From contig DASTRY010000007.1 in NCBI GenBank assembly GCA_035760965.1, positions 99,049 through 163,048 of the forward strand: a DNA stretch of 64,000 nt. The letters run 5' to 3'. Shown piece after piece: positions 1 through 7,833 of the stretch. Under the pieces are notes generated by a model. The model ran no database searches, was not told the DNA's origin, and worked only from the letters and a program-made list of their open reading frames with translations. Every line of letters starts with the position of its first letter. Position 1 is the first letter of the stretch. A program made the position numbers and the translations under genes. Source of the stretch: JADGHX01 sp035760965. GTDB taxonomy: Bacteria > Pseudomonadota > Gammaproteobacteria > Steroidobacterales > Steroidobacteraceae.

Positions 1-1
1 C

Positions 2-598
2 CGCGAACACTCCCGCATCGCAAACCGCATCGTGCAATTCGACAAGATCGAAGCGCAGCTGAAAGGCACGGTGTGTCACGTCGCGTTCTGCTGTCTCGGC
101 ACCACCTTGAAGCAGGCCGGTTCCGAGCAGGCGTTTCGTCAAGTCGACTTCGATTACGTACTCGCTTTCGCACGCGCGGCCAGAGTAGCGCAGGCGCAGC
201 GCTTCGTCGTGGTGTCGTCGGCTGGCGCCAATCCGCAGTCGAAGAACTTCTATCTGCGCGTGAAGGGCGAGATGGAGCGCGCGCTCGAGAGCCTGCAATT
301 CCCGTCGCTGGACATCCTGCAGCCGGGTCCGCTGCTCGGCTGGCGCCCGGAGATTCGGCCGCGCGAGCTCGCGGCCACGATCCTCATGCCGCTGCTGAAT
401 CCGCTGCTCGGCGGCACGAAGCAGATGTATCGCGGCATTTCCGCGCGCACCGTTGCGGCCGCGGCGGTCGGGGCCGCGCGCTCGGGCAGGCGGGGCGTGT
501 ATCGGTATACGTACCCCGCGCTGCAGGCGCTCGCCGCGAGCAAGCCGGTGCGCGTCCCGCCGCCGGTCAATCCGAAGCTACCGTCCGGCGCGCGCTGA
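2..598 (+). CDS. NAD(P)-binding Rossmann-fold oxidoreductase, 5'-truncated
   Basis: The frame is open to the left window edge, so the N-terminus, with the expected GxxGxxG dinucleotide loop, is missing. The visible part has CLGTTLKQAG followed by a FVVVSSAGAN strand-turn and a downstream YLRVKGEME segment. This pattern fits the atypical short-chain dehydrogenase/NmrA-like group that includes the HTATIP2/TIP30-like proteins, where SSAGA and YxxxKGxxE form the active-site region. The late QPGPLLG is also typical. The substrate is unknown. The 3' end overlaps the converging VanZ-like gene by 32 bp. Family assignment is reasonable; the exact function is not known. Confidence 0.75.
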   Translation, partial: REHSRIANRIVQFDKIEAQLKGTVCHVAFCCLGTTLKQAGSEQAFRQVDFDYVLAFARAARVAQAQRFVVVSSAGANPQSKNFYLRVKGEMERALESLQFPSLDILQPGPLLGWRPEIRPRELAATILMPLLNPLLGGTKQMYRGISARTVAAAAVGAARSGRRGVYRYTYPALQALAASKPVRVPPPVNPKLPSGAR

Positions 599-1769
599 CG
601 CTCAGGCGGTCCCGCGCCCACACCAGCGCGACGGCGCCCACGACGACGAGCGGCGGATACAGCTGGCCGGCGCGATTGGGTTGCCACGCCTGCGCGACTT
701 CGATCAGCAGCGCCGTCGTGAGCAGGCCGATCAGCACGCGATGGATCGGGATGCGAACCTCGCGCAAGAGCCACACCGCGCCGGTGTAGAAGAACGCGAT
801 CTCGAGGAACCCGGGCTCGCCGGAACCCAGTCGCGACGTGAGCGGCGGTCGCGCGAGCCACTCGAAGTCCGGGCTGCGCGTCGAGAAGTCGAATGGCGCG
901 AGCGCGAAGAACAAGAACGCCGGTGCGGCCCATAGCAGTGCCAGTCGATCCGCGTTCTGCTCCGAGCTGTAGTTGATCTGCCAGATCATCGGCAGCGCGA
1001 GCAGGAAGCCGGCGCATTCGTTGATGTCGAGCCGCTGCCCGACGAACACGATGCGGGCCACGAGCAGGACGAGCGCGAGCGCGAGATACAGCCGCCAGAA
1101 CGGCGAGCGCACGAGGCTCCGCAACACCGCGCCGACCAGCACATAGCTCGCGAAGAATCCCGCGAATGCGGCGCTCGACCAGTGCCAATCGAGCGCGCGA
1201 TCCGGATGGTAGAAGTACCAGACGAAGCGCGTCGTCGGCATGAACGGCGCGGCGTGCGAGGCGATCCAGAGCGCGACGATCAGCACCGCCACGATATCCG
1301 GCCGATTGGTGCGCAGCTCCGGCAGCGCCGGCTGCAACCCGAGCCCGCGCGCGCCGAGCGCCAGGAGCGCCGCGATGCCGGTGCTGAGCCCGTTCAGCGT
1401 GACGTCCGTGATCGAGGGATCGCGGCTCAGCGTCGCCGCCTGCGTGCACTCGATCAGGATCGAAAGTCCCGTGCCCGCGCCGAGCGTCACAAGAAACCGG
1501 CGCAGCGTTCCCCAGCGGCGCGGCATCGAGGACACCGCGAGCGCGCCGAAGGGGAGATAGAAAAGCAGGTTCGCTACAAGATCGGTACGAGGGGGACGGC
1601 GCCACGTGAGACTCCGCAGCAGGTCCGCACGACCGAGCGAGCGCAGGTGCTCGAGACTGAAGTCGAAGGGATAGAGCGATGCGTAGAGCATGAACAGCAC
1701 GGTGAACACCAGCAGCCACCCGGTGGCCCGGCGCAACGCGCGTTCGGATGAGAATCCCCTGATCGCCAT
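567..1769 (-). CDS. VanZ-like family membrane protein
   Basis: The 400-aa product has many hydrophobic segments. The N-terminal half has the VanZ-family signature region: a membrane helix ending in LYASLYPFDF, then DLVANLLFYLPFG. The C-terminal half repeats the theme (LAPFDF, then a helix before REVRIPIHR), so it looks like two VanZ-like units. VanZ relatives are inner-membrane proteins of mostly unknown function; some raise teicoplanin tolerance. I chose ATG 1769 (MAIRGFSS) rather than the longer frame because the extra N-terminus is not protein-like. There is no Shine-Dalgarno sequence, but a TACACT hexamer ends only 8 nt before this ATG, which suggests a leaderless transcript. It converges on the preceding gene. 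Confidence 0.72.
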   Translation of the reverse strand: MAIRGFSSERALRRATGWLLVFTVLFMLYASLYPFDFSLEHLRSLGRADLLRSLTWRRPPRTDLVANLLFYLPFGALAVSSMPRRWGTLRRFLVTLGAGTGLSILIECTQAATLSRDPSITDVTLNGLSTGIAALLALGARGLGLQPALPELRTNRPDIVAVLIVALWIASHAAPFMPTTRFVWYFYHPDRALDWHWSSAAFAGFFASYVLVGAVLRSLVRSPFWRLYLALALVLLVARIVFVGQRLDINECAGFLLALPMIWQINYSSEQNADRLALLWAAPAFLFFALAPFDFSTRSPDFEWLARPPLTSRLGSGEPGFLEIAFFYTGAVWLLREVRIPIHRVLIGLLTTALLIEVAQAWQPNRAGQLYPPLVVVGAVALVWARDRLSVSARRTVASD

Positions 1770-1777
1770 GTGCGCGC

Positions 1778-1783
1778 AGTGTA
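1778..1783 (-). promoter_or_regulatory. -10-like hexamer TACACT before the VanZ-like gene
   Basis: On the minus strand TACACT is followed by GCGCGCAC and then the ATG, so a start point 6-8 nt downstream would give an mRNA beginning at or beside the start codon. No convincing -35 element is visible. Confidence 0.3.
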
Positions 1784-1933
1784 ACGTGACCGAGTTAACA
1801 TTCCCGCGCGGGCTGCGCGCGCCACATTTGGCTAAAGTTGATCCAACGCTCACCAGACCCGAGGCATCTGCGAAAAAATTGCCCGGTCGCACCGCTCTAG
1901 CTCAGACCTTCGCTCCGGCAGATCGCTCTCGGC

Positions 1934-4771
1934 ATGACTGAATCGGCACTCAAGAGCCGCATGGGACGGCGCATCGCGTTGACCCTCGCGGTGGCCGCGA
2001 TTCTGCCCATCATGGTGCTGGCAGTCATGGCCGCCTGGGTCGTCGGCGACGTGAACGCCACGCGCGTCGAGCGGCGCCTGCAGGGCGCAAGCCAGGCGTT
2101 CGCCCGCAGCCTGCGGTCGCGCTTCGGCGCGGCCGAAACGCTCGTGCAGACGCTCACCTCGCGCGACGTCGGGTACGACGGCTCCGCGCTCAAGCAGCAG
2201 ATCGTCAATTCGCGCGCCTTCAAGTCCGCCGTGATCGTCGATCGCGACGGCTTGCTCGCCGGCGGCGAGGCGACCCTGCGGCCCACCCCGTCGCAGCTCC
2301 TCTCGCTCGAGGCGGGGCGCACGGTGGTGCTGCATGCGTCACTCTCGGGACAGCAGCCGGCCATCTTCCTCGCGCACAGCGTCATCGCCGGCGGGGTCGA
2401 CCGTCTGGCGTACTTCGAGATCGCGCCCGATTGGCTCTGGAAGGACCTCTCCGGCGACATGCTGATCACACCGCTCGCCGTGGTCGACGCGGACGGGACA
2501 GTTCTGCAATCCACCGTGCCGCTCATGAGCGAGACGGGCCGCATGTTCGGCGAGCGCATCAAGCAGACGAGCACGAGCAACGTCGCGAGCCATGCGCTCG
2601 CCTGGCAGGGCGCCGGCGAGGAGTGGCACGGCGTGCTCACGCATCTGCCGCTCATAGACGAGCGCATCACCACGGTGCCGTGGGCGGTCGTCGCGATGGG
2701 TCGCGGCGTCCCGTTCTTTGCCCGCACGCGCGATGTGTGGAATCTCTTGCCGTACGCGATCGGGCTTGCGCTGCTCTCCGCTTGGCTCGGCGCGGAATAC
2801 CTCGCGCGGCGCCACGTGCCCGCGCTGCGCTCCGTCGAAGGGGGCCTGCGGGCGCTCGCGACACGCCGCTTCGATCGCGTGAGCGTCGCCGCCGTGGACG
2901 AGCCGCGCGCGCTCGTGCGCGCGTTCAACGCCGCGGCGGGGAGCCTCGAAGAGCAGTTCCGCGCGCTCGAGACGCTCGCGGAAATCGATCAGCTCCTCCT
3001 CGGCTCGGCGGAGCTCGAGCAGATGCTCGAATCTATTCTCGAACGCGTGCAGACGGTCACCCGCTGCCATGGCGTCGGCATCACGCTAATCGACGGCGAC
3101 GCGCCCGGCCGCGGCCGCATCTATCTGGCCGCGAACGGCTTGACGGGCCTGCCGGTGAGCCGCGTCTCGCTCGACGACGACATGGTCGCGACGCTCGCGA
3201 GCGAAACGCAAGGGCTCACGATCACTCGCTGCGAAGAGCGGCGCCACAGCTTCCTGCAACCGCTCAGCGAAATCGGCTCGGAGTTCTTCTGGGTGTGGCC
3301 GGTGGCGCCAGGCGAGCGCGTCGAGGCGATTCTCGCCGTGGGCTATCGCGAGGCGCCGACGCTCGATCCCCAGGTCGCGAACTGCGGCAGCGAGTTCGCG
3401 CAGCGGCTGGCGATCGCGCTCTCGAAGACGGCGCGCGACGAGCGCCTGCATCGACAGGCGCACTACGATCCGCTGACGTCGCTGCCCAATCGCCTGCTGT
3501 TTCTCGATCGGCTCAATCAGGAGTTGAGCAGCGCGACCGCGGGGTTGAGTCGCGGCGCGCTGCTGTACATCGATCTCGATCACTTCAAGCGCGTGAACGA
3601 CACGGTCGGGCACGCGGCGGGCGACCAGCTGCTGACCATCGTCGCGCAGCGCCTCCGTTCGTGCGTGAAGGAAGGCGACACCGTCGCGCGTCTCGGCGGC
3701 GATGAGTTCACGGTGATCCTGCGCAACGTCGCGGACCCGGACGCCGCGCGGGCCGTCGCGGAGCGCATCATCGAATCGGTGCAGCTGCCCGTGAACATCG
3801 GCGGGCGCGATCAGTTCGTCGCCGCGAGCATCGGCATCACGCTCTTCCCCGACGACGGCATGAGCATCGAAGAGCTCATGCGCAACGCGGACACGGCGAT
3901 GTACCGCGCGAAGGATCTCGGCCGCGGCCGGGCGATGTTCTTCGACCTCCACATGACGGCGAAGCCCTCGGCGCCCACGGAGACGGGCCTGCACCGTGCG
4001 TTGCGACGGCGCGAGTTCTCGCTCTTCTATCAGCCGCAGTTCTCGGTGGCCGACGGCAGCCTCATGGGGCTCGAAGCGCTCTTGCGCTGGCAGACGCCGC
4101 GCGACGGGCTGCGCTTTCCGGGCGAATTCGTGCCGGCGGCGGAAGAGAGCGGCCTGATCGTCGATATCGGCGGGTGGGTGCTCGAGACCGCGTGCGCGCA
4201 GCTCGCCGAGTGGCGTGATCAGAAGATCGCGCCGCCGCGCCTCGCGCTGAACGTCTCGGCGCAGCAGCTGAAGCACGCCGAGTTTCCGAAGGCGGTGCGC
4301 CGCGCGCTCGACAAGTACAACATTCCTCCTGATCTGCTCGAGCTCGAGCTGACCGAAAGCGTGTTCGCGGACGAGGCCGCAGGCGCGGCGCTCGTACGTC
4401 TCTCGCAGATCGGCGTGCACCTCGCGCTGGACGACTTCGGGACCGGCTACTCGTCGCTCAACTATCTGCGCCAGTATCCGATCGGGACCGTGAAGATCGA
4501 TCGCACCTTCCTCGAGGAAGTGCCGCAGAACCCTGCCTCGGCCACGCTTGTGGAGACGATCGTCGTGATGGCGCACGCGCTCGGCAAGCGCGTGGTGGCC
4601 GAGGGAATCGAAGCCGTCGAGCAGCTCGAGTTCCTGCGCGAGCGACACTGCGACATCGCGCAGGGCTTCTATCTCGCGCGACCGCTCGCGACCACCGCCG
4701 TGACAGAGCTGCTGCAAGCCCGCACAATCGCCGCACGGGCACCGGAAGGCGACATCCGCGAAGTCGGTTGA
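1934..4771 (+). CDS. membrane GAF-GGDEF-EAL cyclic-di-GMP turnover protein
   Basis: The 945-aa protein would make and/or hydrolyse cyclic di-GMP. An N-terminal membrane helix (about 12-34) and a second one (about 269-288) bracket a roughly 235-residue periplasmic sensor region. A HAMP-like linker and a GAF-like region (about 350-505) follow. The GGDEF domain has an intact RLGGDEF at about 586-592, and the EAL domain starts with LEALLRW at about 712. EAL catalytic features are all visible: ELTES, DDFGTGYSS, KIDRTF, EGIE and QGFYLARPL, so phosphodiesterase activity is likely. The product-inhibition RxxD site before GGDEF reads KEGD, so the arginine is replaced. The start lacks a good Shine-Dalgarno; a second ATG lies nine codons in. 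A c-di-GMP riboswitch lies 0.7 kb downstream. Confidence 0.92.
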   Translation: MTESALKSRMGRRIALTLAVAAILPIMVLAVMAAWVVGDVNATRVERRLQGASQAFARSLRSRFGAAETLVQTLTSRDVGYDGSALKQQIVNSRAFKSAVIVDRDGLLAGGEATLRPTPSQLLSLEAGRTVVLHASLSGQQPAIFLAHSVIAGGVDRLAYFEIAPDWLWKDLSGDMLITPLAVVDADGTVLQSTVPLMSETGRMFGERIKQTSTSNVASHALAWQGAGEEWHGVLTHLPLIDERITTVPWAVVAMGRGVPFFARTRDVWNLLPYAIGLALLSAWLGAEYLARRHVPALRSVEGGLRALATRRFDRVSVAAVDEPRALVRAFNAAAGSLEEQFRALETLAEIDQLLLGSAELEQMLESILERVQTVTRCHGVGITLIDGDAPGRGRIYLAANGLTGLPVSRVSLDDDMVATLASETQGLTITRCEERRHSFLQPLSEIGSEFFWVWPVAPGERVEAILAVGYREAPTLDPQVANCGSEFAQRLAIALSKTARDERLHRQAHYDPLTSLPNRLLFLDRLNQELSSATAGLSRGALLYIDLDHFKRVNDTVGHAAGDQLLTIVAQRLRSCVKEGDTVARLGGDEFTVILRNVADPDAARAVAERIIESVQLPVNIGGRDQFVAASIGITLFPDDGMSIEELMRNADTAMYRAKDLGRGRAMFFDLHMTAKPSAPTETGLHRALRRREFSLFYQPQFSVADGSLMGLEALLRWQTPRDGLRFPGEFVPAAEESGLIVDIGGWVLETACAQLAEWRDQKIAPPRLALNVSAQQLKHAEFPKAVRRALDKYNIPPDLLELELTESVFADEAAGAALVRLSQIGVHLALDDFGTGYSSLNYLRQYPIGTVKIDRTFLEEVPQNPASATLVETIVVMAHALGKRVVAEGIEAVEQLEFLRERHCDIAQGFYLARPLATTAVTELLQARTIAARAPEGDIREVG

Positions 4772-4809
4772 TCGGGCGGCCGGAGCCCGCCGTTCGACAT
4801 GGAGGGCTC

Positions 4810-5319
4810 GTGAGTCATTCGATCGATGTGCGTGGCACCCTCACGATCTTGGTCGGCGCGGTCATCGCGGCCGGTTGCGCCAGCACGCCGCGCGCGCCCG
4901 CGGAGCGCCCGACTGCCATCGTGGGCGAATCGCGACCGGCGGCGGCATCGGAGGGCGAACAGGTCGTTCGCGTAGCGGCCGGTCTCATCGGCAGCCCCTA
5001 TCGGTACGGTGGCGCAGATCCGCGCCACGGGTTCGACTGCAGCGGGCTCGTCTTCTACAGCTTCGATCGGCTCGGCATCGAAGTGCCGCGTACGGCGGCG
5101 GACCAACGGCACGCCGCGAAGCCGGTGGCGCGCGATGAGCTGAGCCCCGGCGACCTCGTGTTCTTTCGCAGCTCCGGGCGTCGCGTCGATCACGTCGGTA
5201 TCTACGCGGGCGCCGGCCGCTTCATTCACGCGCCGAGCAAGGGCGCGGTCGTCACGTACGCCTATCTCGACGATCCCTACTATCGTTCACATTTCGTCAG
5301 TGCGGGACGTTTGTTGTAG
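4810..5319 (+). CDS. NlpC/P60-family cell-wall hydrolase lipoprotein
   Basis: The 169-aa product has a signal peptide with a lipobox (VIAAGC, lipidated Cys at about 22), so it is probably anchored in the outer membrane facing the periplasm. The NlpC/P60 papain-like fold is clear: FDCSGLV supplies the catalytic cysteine, RVDHVGIY the histidine, and FIHAPSKG the third polar residue. The family cleaves D-Glu-diaminopimelate bonds in peptidoglycan stem peptides. I chose GTG 4810 because GGAGGG lies four bases upstream; a longer in-frame ATG at 4768 overlaps the preceding stop and puts a non-signal sequence before the lipobox. It is likely co-transcribed with the c-di-GMP gene just upstream. Confidence 0.88.
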   Translation: MSHSIDVRGTLTILVGAVIAAGCASTPRAPAERPTAIVGESRPAAASEGEQVVRVAAGLIGSPYRYGGADPRHGFDCSGLVFYSFDRLGIEVPRTAADQRHAAKPVARDELSPGDLVFFRSSGRRVDHVGIYAGAGRFIHAPSKGAVVTYAYLDDPYYRSHFVSAGRLL

Positions 5320-5411
5320 TCGGATGGCGACGCTTCGGCTTATGTCACGTCAGTAAGTACAATTGCATCGAGTGCTATTCATTCGGTGAGAGTCTGTGCA
5401 CATAAAGTTGC

Positions 5412-5440
5412 TTGACGCTCAACCGCGACGAGTTGACACT
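5412..5440 (+). promoter_or_regulatory. candidate promoter for the riboswitch transcript
   Basis: TTGACG (5412-5417) is separated by 17 nt from GACACT (5435-5440). A start point near 5447 would sit directly at the 5' side of the c-di-GMP aptamer. The -10 match is only moderate; a second TTGACA at 5433 has no -10 partner that I can see. Confidence 0.4.
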
Positions 5441-5449
5441 GATGCCTGA

Positions 5450-5535
5450 GTGAAAAGGGCAAACCCGTCGAAAGGCGGGGACGCAAAGCCACCGGTCTAC
5501 TGGAGCGCGCTCCTATGACGGCGGGGCTGCCACGA
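5450..5535 (+). promoter_or_regulatory. cyclic-di-GMP-I (GEMM) riboswitch aptamer
   Basis: The segment has the conserved blocks of the GEMM/c-di-GMP-I class in order: GGGCAAACC (from 5457), a GAAA tetraloop (5470-5473) that docks into its receptor, GGGGACGCAAAGCC (from 5477), GGTCTA, and a distal stem closed by GGCGGGGCTGCC (to 5531). It lies in the 5' leader of the SPOR-like gene that starts at 5628. No run of U follows the aptamer. The region before the start codon instead folds as GTTCG-GGGAA-CGAAC (5613-5627) with the Shine-Dalgarno sequence in the loop, so control of translation looks more likely than termination. Whether ligand turns the gene on or off cannot be read from the sequence. 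Confidence 0.9.
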
Positions 5536-5627
5536 GTCGAGCGACTCCGCCGACTTCCCGCAGACCCATCTTCATCCAGCGTCTCCCGGAACCGATGGCC
5601 GTTTCAAACGGGGTTCGGGGAACGAAC

Positions 5628-7466
5628 ATGGGTCCACAAGCACGTATGGCGGCCGGAAAAGCACCACAGCCGGAAGCCGGGGGTGGCGCGGACGAGGGAC
5701 AGGGCGTAGGCCCGTTCGTCATCAATCTCTGCTCTTCTACGACGCCGATGGCGTTGTCGTCTCCGGATTTGCCGGAGATGAAGCGTTTCAGCTTCTTCGT
5801 CAGCCGCCGCCGCGAGGACAATCGCGAGCGGTTCCGGCTCCATATGGGTTACTTCAGCACGCTCGCAGAAGCCGAAGAATGGCTCGCGGTCGTGCGCGAC
5901 ATCTATCCGGGCGCGTGGGCCGGCGAAGCCCCCGGTAAGAAGCTGCGCGCCCGTGCGGCGGCCGCTGCTGCCGCCAACAATCTTCCGCCGCCGCCGACCG
6001 CTGCGCCACCGCGTGTGGTGAGCGTTTCCGCTCCGAGTCCCGCAGCCACGGCTCGCCCGGCCGCGGCCGCCGCACCCTCGACTCCGCCGAACATCGTCGT
6101 GCCGACGTTGCATGCCGCGCCGCCCGTTGCATCGCCGGCGCCGGCCGCCGCATCGGCCTCAGCAAAGAATTCCGCGAGCGCGCTCATGCAGCCTGTGCTC
6201 GCTTCCGTACCGCGCCCGGTTGCGCAGCCGGCTCCGCCGCGCGCTGCCGCGCTCACTGCGGCGGCCCGTTCGGGGCAGCCTGCTCGTGCTGCGAGCGCCC
6301 CCGCTGCGCGTGGCGCGCAGCCCGCGCCCGCACAGTCGCGTCAGCTGGCGAAACCCGCAGTCCCGAAAAAGCAGCCGCCGGTGCCGCCGGCGCTGGCCGG
6401 TTCCAACGTCCGCGAGGTCATGGCCGCGCTGGACGAAACGGGCGAGACGCGCGAGATGCGCGTGCCGCCGTATCAGACCTCGGCGCCTTCGGTCGCGCGA
6501 GCCTCGACATCTCCGGCAAGCGCCGCCCCTGGCGTGTCGGGCATGCGGGCCTCTGGCTCCGCCACCGCGGGTCATCGCGCACCCGTGCAGGTGACGGAAC
6601 AGCCGCGAACGAAGGCGCCTATTTCTCAGCGTCCGCCGGTGCAGGCGAGCGACTCGTCTGCAGCGCTGACGGACACGCAGGTGCTGCGCTTCCTCGAGCA
6701 ACGTCGCGAGGATGGCACCGCCCGCGGCGACGACGATGCGAATTCCGGTATCTCGCTGCTGAAGCCCGATGACACGCAGACGCGCCTCGCATTGAAGGAC
6801 GCCGTGCGCGACAACGCGCCGGTGTCGTTCGCCGTGCAGCTGCAGTGGTCGGTGTCGCCGATCCAGCTCGATCAGGTTCCGCCGCTCGCCATCTTCAGCG
6901 CGTACACGCTGTACACGGTCGAAGGCAGCCGCGAGGGCCGCAAGTGGTACGGGCTGCGGCTCGGCTTCTTCTCCGATGCGATCTCGGCGAAGCAGGTGGC
7001 GTACTACGTGCGCTCGGAGTTCGCGAGCGTCGCGGTCGTGCCGGTGAGCCCACAGGAGAAACAGCGCGCCGGAGCCGAGGAGAACAAGGCGACCACGGGC
7101 CGCTTCGCCAAGCCGCAAGTGCCGCAACCGAAGGTCGAGGAATTCAAGCTGTTCGACGACGACAAGTCGGTCGTGCAGGAACCGCCGCGGCCCCCGGCCA
7201 AGCCCGCCGTACCCAAGGCGGCCGCGAAGGCGGCGCCGCCGAAGAAGAACAAGCCGCTCGGCAAAGTGCGTGCGAAGGAGCAGCGCTCGCCGAAGACGCT
7301 GGAGGAGACGCTCGAGATTCTCGGCGCGAGCGATCTCGAGATCGACAACGGGCGGGGCGAGCTGCTGAACGACACCGGAGTGCGTCACCTGCGCGTTCAG
7401 GTGCAGAAAAACACGCCGTTCGCCAAGCTGCTGGATCGGTTGTCGGAGCGCGTGCGGCGCAGCTGA
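5628..7466 (+). CDS. SPOR-like repeat protein under c-di-GMP riboswitch control
   Basis: The 612-aa product has two short globular modules separated by a long Ala/Pro-rich linker. Module one (about 29-105) has FVINLCSS, RFSFFVSRR and LHMGYFSTLAEAEEWL. Module two (about 397-475) has FAVQLQWS and YGLRLGFFSDAISAKQVAYYVR. The pattern of a strand, then a (G/R)xxxGxFxxxxxA turn and helix, is that of SPOR domains, which bind denuded septal peptidoglycan. A basic Lys/Pro tail follows. There is no obvious signal peptide or membrane helix, so its location is uncertain. I chose ATG 5628 because GGGGA lies six bases upstream; ATG 5595 is a weaker alternative. The riboswitch leader implies that output depends on c-di-GMP. 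The precise function is unknown. Confidence 0.75.
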   Translation: MGPQARMAAGKAPQPEAGGGADEGQGVGPFVINLCSSTTPMALSSPDLPEMKRFSFFVSRRREDNRERFRLHMGYFSTLAEAEEWLAVVRDIYPGAWAGEAPGKKLRARAAAAAAANNLPPPPTAAPPRVVSVSAPSPAATARPAAAAAPSTPPNIVVPTLHAAPPVASPAPAAASASAKNSASALMQPVLASVPRPVAQPAPPRAAALTAAARSGQPARAASAPAARGAQPAPAQSRQLAKPAVPKKQPPVPPALAGSNVREVMAALDETGETREMRVPPYQTSAPSVARASTSPASAAPGVSGMRASGSATAGHRAPVQVTEQPRTKAPISQRPPVQASDSSAALTDTQVLRFLEQRREDGTARGDDDANSGISLLKPDDTQTRLALKDAVRDNAPVSFAVQLQWSVSPIQLDQVPPLAIFSAYTLYTVEGSREGRKWYGLRLGFFSDAISAKQVAYYVRSEFASVAVVPVSPQEKQRAGAEENKATTGRFAKPQVPQPKVEEFKLFDDDKSVVQEPPRPPAKPAVPKAAAKAAPPKKNKPLGKVRAKEQRSPKTLEETLEILGASDLEIDNGRGELLNDTGVRHLRVQVQKNTPFAKLLDRLSERVRRS

Positions 7467-7474
7467 GCGCTCCC

Positions 7475-7497
7475 GGGCGCGCTATCGGTGCGCGCCC
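7475..7497. terminator. hairpin between converging genes
   Basis: GGGCGCGC and GCGCGCCC form a perfect 8-bp stem around a 7-nt loop, between the end of the SPOR-like gene and the end of the zinc-ribbon gene. There is no U-run on either side, so intrinsic termination is doubtful. Confidence 0.35.
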
Positions 7498-7530
7498 AGG
7501 GGATGGCTCGGCAATAGCTAGCAACGTTCG

Positions 7531-7833
7531 TCAGCGCTTGCCGAACAGCTTCTCGAGCTCGGCGCGCGCCTTGTCGACTTCCGCGGTGTTGGGCGGGGTG
7601 TAGGCGCCGGCCCGCGGCTTGAAGTGATCGCAGAAGTTCGCGCGCGTCTTGTCGCGCACTTCCTCCGCCGTCGGCTCGCGGCAGTGCTTGGCCACGCGCG
7701 TGTCGTAGTCCACGCACATCTTGCAGACGTGCAGCTCGGCGCGGCACTTCGGGCACTCGTCGAGGCGGCGCAGCGGCAGGCTCAAGTCCGCCAGCGCAAA
7801 TCCGCATTTCCAGCATGAGAGATCGTTCTTCAC
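7531..7833 (-). CDS. small zinc-ribbon protein, operon partner of the tandem UvrA
   Basis: The 100-aa protein has CWKC near the N-terminus, CPKC, CKMC, and further C/H pairs (HC, CDHF), enough for one or two treble-cysteine zinc sites. The rest is charged with an acidic/Lys helix at the end (DKARAELEKLF). Its ATG overlaps the stop of the giant uvrA-like gene by 4 nt (ATGA), so the two are translationally coupled. I do not know a defined function for this family. The coupling suggests a role in DNA damage handling or in supplying zinc to the UvrA-like protein; that is inference. Confidence 0.8.
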   Translation of the reverse strand: MKNDLSCWKCGFALADLSLPLRRLDECPKCRAELHVCKMCVDYDTRVAKHCREPTAEEVRDKTRANFCDHFKPRAGAYTPPNTAEVDKARAELEKLFGKR

